Positions 59,673-64,000 of a DNA stretch of 64,000 bases are shown one piece after another (position 1 is the first letter of the stretch; each line of letters starts with the position of its first letter). The position numbers and the translations under genes are program-made. A model generated the notes under the pieces. It was not told the origin of the DNA, did no database searches, and worked only from the letters and a program-made list of their open reading frames with translations. The stretch comes from Megalobrama amblycephala (lineage: Eukaryota > Chordata > Actinopteri > Cypriniformes > Xenocyprididae): assembly GCF_018812025.1 (NCBI RefSeq), contig NC_063062.1, positions 5,775,513-5,839,512 on the forward strand, given 5' to 3'.

Positions 59673-61787
59673 TAACGTGTATGTGCAGATTGTGCTGGAC
59701 ATTTCCCTGAAAAATTGTAAAAACAAAGGCCTGCACTTATCACACATGCTCTTTTGGAGTGTGAGAGTGTGTATACCTCTTTTTGTTTTGGGACTTCATT
59801 AAACATGCCCTTTTTTAGCAGTCCTCACTCTATCGCTCTTCTTTCCTTCTGTCTCTTTGTTTTTTGCCAACACTACCCCAATGTGAAGTGCAGTTCTGAA
59901 AGCCTGTCATTGTCTCATACGGCACATCTTTAATGGAATCCTGCTGCGGCATCAAAGAATTGCGGCAACCTTCCTTTCCTAAGCAATTCCCTTGACAGTG
60001 TTGTGAAAGTTCTGTTCCATGTGGAAGGGGGTGGATGGGCATCAGTAAAGCGTGTTTGGCTCACGCTGTTTGTTGGAAAATTGTTATTCCAATAACAAGC
60101 TGAGTTTAAACTGCGAATGGTGTAATATCTTGCTTCAGAGTTTGGGAAGTGAAGAAAGGGACAGTTCACCCAAAACCAAAAAATTTCATTTATTTTCATG
60201 ATGCCATTCCAAACACCTGTGACTCTCCCAAGAGGCCCAAAAAGAAAAAAAGAAAAAAGAAAAAAAGAACTGTTGTTCTTTTCCATGCAACTATGAATGG
60301 GGCTTTCAAAATTTAAAAACACCATAAAAGTATCATAAAAAAAAGTTCATATAGGATGGCCATCTGTTTGGTATAAGGTCAGACAGTCCAATGGTATATA
60401 ATTAATAATAATAATAATAATAAACACCTACTGGCAGTTTTATTTTCATATTTAAAGTACACTTTCATTTTTCCCAACATTTCATGTTTCCATATTTAAT
60501 TTTATATAAAACAATCTCATAACACTAACAGTATCTATGCAATTGTAACCGCAGTGTAAATGAATTCATGGCATCTCTGAGTAAACATCTATGCATCTAA
60601 ACGCCACTTCAGATGCAGCTTCCGTGCCACTTCTGCAGTGCAAAGATGGATTTTGTTGATAGCCTACTGACTTCATTTGATTGGTAACAGCCCTATAGTG
60701 TCTTCTATATAATTCCCCCAATTTTTCTATAGTGTTATTATAATTACATTTATTGAATAAATGTAGGAATTTACATAAAAGTGGATGCATACATTTTAAA
60801 AAGTTAGAAAAGCTGCCCTTATTAAAGCAATGAAAATAATAATAAATAAATTAACAAAAAAAAATGCCATTGTAAATCAATTTAAGGAGGCAAATATAAA
60901 TTTCTGACAGTTTTGGTTTTGGATTATTTTTCAGTTTTTATCATTGATTCGCTGAATGTCCTTCTTTTTGGAGTTATAGATATGGCCATCCTAGCTATAA
61001 ATGACTTCACTATATCCAAGTTGTGAATGAATCATTCATTAAAAAGATAAGACTAAAAGAATCACTACATCTCTAATGAACTCTCATGAATGTAACAGGT
61101 AAAGCTAGGTTATATTTCAAAGTTTCTTATGAATGATTACATAAATTTGGTCTGTTCCTCACAGTTTTAGGAGAGTCCACTTTAACTCTTTTCCCGCCAT
61201 TGATGGAATTTTCTAGCTTTCCATGTTTTCACTGTTATACGGTAGGGGGCGCTATTACACATCGTCTGAAAGAGTACAGAATTTCCTGATCAAAACACAT
61301 GAAAAAAAGAAACAGAAACAAGTGATAAAAGCATTACTTCTGCATATTGTAGTCTTTGAAAAAAATGTGATTGTTCTTTCTTTTGTTACATTGCATGTTC
61401 AGATATTCATAAAACAAAATATTGCCATGATAGTTTTGTGAAAATGACAAAAATGCTGGCGGTGGCTGGCAACTTAAAAAAAAAAAAAAAACTCTGGCGG
61501 GGAAAGAGTTAATAATGCTTGGCATTGCATCATTTTTTAATCTTAAATTCTTAAGTTCAATTCTTTAAAATCCTATTTTTTTTGTATTCAATGACAGAGA
61601 AAGTCATACAGGTTTTGGTGATATTGAGTAAAATAATCACAAGGATGACTTTAAGGCTTATAAAGTAGCAACTGTACACTGAATACCAATTTAAAAGAAT
61701 GAGAGAAACAGCTTTTGTGTGCTCTTATTAAAATTCTACTGTCAATCTCTAAGATCCGTTGATTGAGTGAATTGTTCCTTCTCTCAG
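59673..61787. other. Intergenic, no confident gene
   Basis: Contains a partial AGTTCACCCAAAACC-type repeat near 60161, an A/G-rich run at 60237-60268, a TAA-repeat tract at 60402-60422 and poly-A near 61475. No recognised coding. Confidence 0.45.
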
Positions 61788-61866
61788 ATAGTTTACAGAG
61801 TGCAATCAATCAGGCCCAGAATGCTCTGAAAGTGAGAGCCAAAGAGCATTACCAGAAAAAAATACT
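61788..61866 (+). CDS. Possible internal exon of an unidentified gene
   Basis: A good acceptor (TTCCTTCTCTCAG) and donor (GTAAGG) bracket 79 nt with one open, protein-like frame reading SLQSAINQAQNALKVRAKEH then YQKKI. It is a charged, Gln/Ala-rich helix that could be coiled coil. The other two frames contain stops. I do not recognise the protein and found no sure partner exon. A further open, acceptor-preceded stretch at 62059-62128 (NPTDLTGAELLIDEPELPLN) is weaker still. Could be chance. Confidence 0.25.
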
Positions 61867-62798
61867 GTAAGGCATAACAAGTATATCAAAACATACAATT
61901 TCCCCTGTTGCGTTTTCAAACAAATGCTCTAATCAGGAGACCGAATAAACCCCACCATTTCACCTCTCAAAGTACATTCATGGTCACCATGGGAACCACA
62001 ACCGGTGTAAAGTCCTTTCAGACTTTATGTTATCATTACTGCCCTTGCCAGTAATCCCACTGATCTGACTGGAGCTGAGCTATTGATTGATGAACCAGAG
62101 TTACCCTTAAACTTGGGTATCGGTAAATCTATAGTTAAACGCCCATGTAAATGCTGTTCACTTTGTGAAGAAAGTGACTTTTACTTTAACCTTACTATTG
62201 TGTTGTTTACTACTTGTACCATAATGCCTTATTTAGAATAAATTAGGGATGTTAATCAATGAAAACATCTTTCTATTGAGTTTTACTTGCGGGCTGCACT
62301 CAAAACAGACTAGTGTAGTCTGATTCACAACAAATTACTCATATGAACCACTTCTTTTTAGTGACTCAACTACATGATTAGTGTAGTCCTATTCCCAAAA
62401 CAAATGACTCTAGGACATGATTAATTTTTTTTTTAAATATTTTTTTATAATTATACATAATAATAAAATGCAAATATTTTATTAAATTATAGCCAATTTT
62501 TATACAGATCGCCATATACACACTTCCTGATAGGATACACTGATTATCGATTCGCGATACAATGAATCTCGAATGATTCTGATATTTTCCGAATGTATTG
62601 TTATTCTCTCTCGAATCGATTCTGAGCTTAATTTTTAACAGCAGATGGCGCTACATGCTTTAGAAAGAAACGGAACTTTACTCTGCTTGCTTCCAGTTCG
62701 TTTACACACACCTATTAAACCTAAAATAATCATTCATAAAGTTCGAAAAGGTTAAAGCGAATTACAAGGGTGTTCACAGCGGGCTGCATTTACATTAA

Positions 62799-63332
62799 AG
62801 GTGCTAAAGAGGATGTTTTGTTTTATACATTTTTGCAATATTACTTGAAACTGTCTTTACTAACTGATAAGAGACTATTTATTAGGTGCACTGAAAGGAA
62901 TAATATTAATATACATCATCCGTTCACGAGGTAGGGCCTTAAAAACATCAGCCAATCGTTTACGCGATCATCACGTAAACGATTGGCCCTCTGGCTTGTC
63001 AATCACCGTGACGTTCCTTGTGAGAGACGAGCGCAGCTGCGCTCTCCAGTAACTTTCCACACTCCACAGGCACCGCATGCAATGTTTTTGTCAGGAGACA
63101 GGAGTAACAACTGCAGATTATGAGTTACCTGCGGTGAGTCCTACATAATGAATCCACTAACACGACACAGCGAATGCCGGTGGTAAACACAATACTCGTG
63201 CACGAGTTTTGGGAGGCGTTCCTTTGAAATGAGCTGTGAAGGAGGGGGGCTGTTCTTACGCATGTGCTCATTTCAAAAACTCACTAACAGTCTTTGGATT
63301 CTCAGTCGACGAAAAAATCCTCTCTATCTCCT
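62799..63332. mobile_element. TTAA-flanked element (AGGTGCTAAAGAGGAT ends)
   Basis: TTAA at 62795-62798 and 63333-63336. Left AGGTGCTAAAGAGGATGTTT; right, inverted, AGGAGATAGAGAGGAT. The inside has a strong palindrome CCAATCGTTTACG / CGTAAACGATTGG near 62952-62986. 534 bp, no coding. Confidence 0.82.
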
Positions 63333-63336
63333 TTAA

Positions 63337-63567
63337 GGTTGAACCACTGTAGTTACATGAACTGTTTTAAAAAAAATTTTATTAGCTTTCTGGGCATTGA
63401 AAAAGGAAACAATCTTGCTGTCAATGGAGGTCTCATTGAGCCATTGGTTTTATCAAAAATATCTTAATTTGTGTTCTGAAGATGATGAAGGTCTTACGGG
63501 TGTGGAACGACATGAGGGCGAGTAATTAATGAGATAATTTTAATTTTTGAGTGAACTAACCCTTTAA
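63337..63567. mobile_element. Uninterrupted relative of the repeat hosting TTAA copy 3
   Basis: GTAGTTACATGAACTGTTTT, AGCTTTCTGGGCATTGAAA, then TCTTGCTGTCAATGGAGG and ATGAGGGCGAGTAATTAATG, ending TGAGTGAACTAACCCT before TTAA. The order matches 51455-51510 plus 52486-52645 with no 1-kb insertion, so it serves as an empty site. Confidence 0.8.
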
Positions 63568-64000
63568 GGACCATGAACTTCATGAGTTTTGAACTCTAAA
63601 TAACAAAATCTATATTCTGAAGTGCTGTTCCAATGCATGTGCTCGCCACTTTAAACATGAGAATGATTTTTCTTATTAAAACAGGCCTCCATGTTAGAAT
63701 TAAGGATTCTGCCTTCTAGCTCTAATTTGTATGTTAATACGTTCACGTGTTTTGTATAATTAATTAAATCTGCTTCCAATCCAGCTCATTAGTTATTACA
63801 TTTCTGCATTCTGTGATAAGAAACCGCACATTTTCCATCACCCTAGGGTAGGGGAACAGTATGGTCCAACAGAGTCTGAGATCTTCTTTCAGCTTTGCCT
63901 GAGGTAAAGTTTCACATCCCTGGGGGCCGACACAGTGTTTTGACCCACAGCATGTTCTTCTCTAATCCACTTGATAATAATGTTTTACCTGTGGACCCAA
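63568..64000. other. Right edge, nothing supported
   Basis: No recognisable exon. A donor-like CACAG/GTAAAA on the minus strand near 63987 is isolated. Confidence 0.4.

Noticed and set aside
62059..62230. Open stretch on the plus strand reading NPTDLTGAELLIDEPELPLN
   Set aside because: Acceptor is weak, no ATG, and the continuation reads into Cys-rich and hydrophobic sequence before a stop; kept only as a remark under 61788-61866.

Overview
The window is vertebrate nuclear DNA, almost certainly from a teleost and most likely a cyprinid. Two host genes can be read exon by exon on the minus strand. They have GT-AG introns, phase-consistent joins and clear vertebrate orthology. They sit in dense small-repeat DNA of carp/zebrafish type: TTAA-flanked foldback elements, hAT-like elements with 8-bp target duplications, Tc1-like elements, tRNA-derived SINEs and long GATA/AT microsatellites. 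There is no bacterial or viral gene organisation and no CRISPR array.

Left end (1-5060): the 5' part of yap1, the Hippo-pathway transcriptional co-activator, on the minus strand. Exon 1 (4583-4382) carries the start and the TEAD-binding region. Exon 2 (2208-1973) carries LATS-type phosphorylation motifs and the start of WW domain 1. Exon 3 onward lies beyond the window. Exon 1 contains a run of seven G (4458-4464) that puts the reading frame out by one base. This is the sharpest anomaly in host coding sequence here.

Middle (16267-34425): a complete or near-complete cep126 gene (centrosomal protein of 126 kDa), also minus strand. I assembled it into 12 exons whose lengths sum to 3285 nt, 1094 codons plus stop, with every junction in phase. 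The first exon is the only weak one. The yap1/cep126 pairing and shared orientation match the human YAP1-CEP126 neighbourhood. I did not find the CFAP300 gene that lies between them in human. cep126 introns hold a hAT-like element interrupted by a Tc1-like transposon, nested foldback elements and AT microsatellites.

Intergenic DNA (4584-16266 and 34426-64000) is a layered archive of transposons. The most notable item is a recent non-autonomous LTR retrotransposon (37160-40110, LTRs with one difference seen, 5-bp target duplication). Its internal region is mostly three coding-length tandem arrays, and it has landed inside an older terminal-inverted-repeat element. Next to it is an unusual array (35822-36336) with a 43-bp period in which two different perfect palindromes alternate about every 21-22 bp. 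On the right, a TATA box plus splice donor near 53.25 kb, a near-canonical RFX X-box at 53438 and a possible coding exon at 61788-61866 hint at an unidentified plus-strand gene. I could not identify it.

The two genes are not an operon. They share a syntenic block: YAP1 acts in nuclear transcription with TEAD factors, and CEP126 at the centrosome and ciliary base. Family assignments come from recognising protein sequence by eye; no database search was run.
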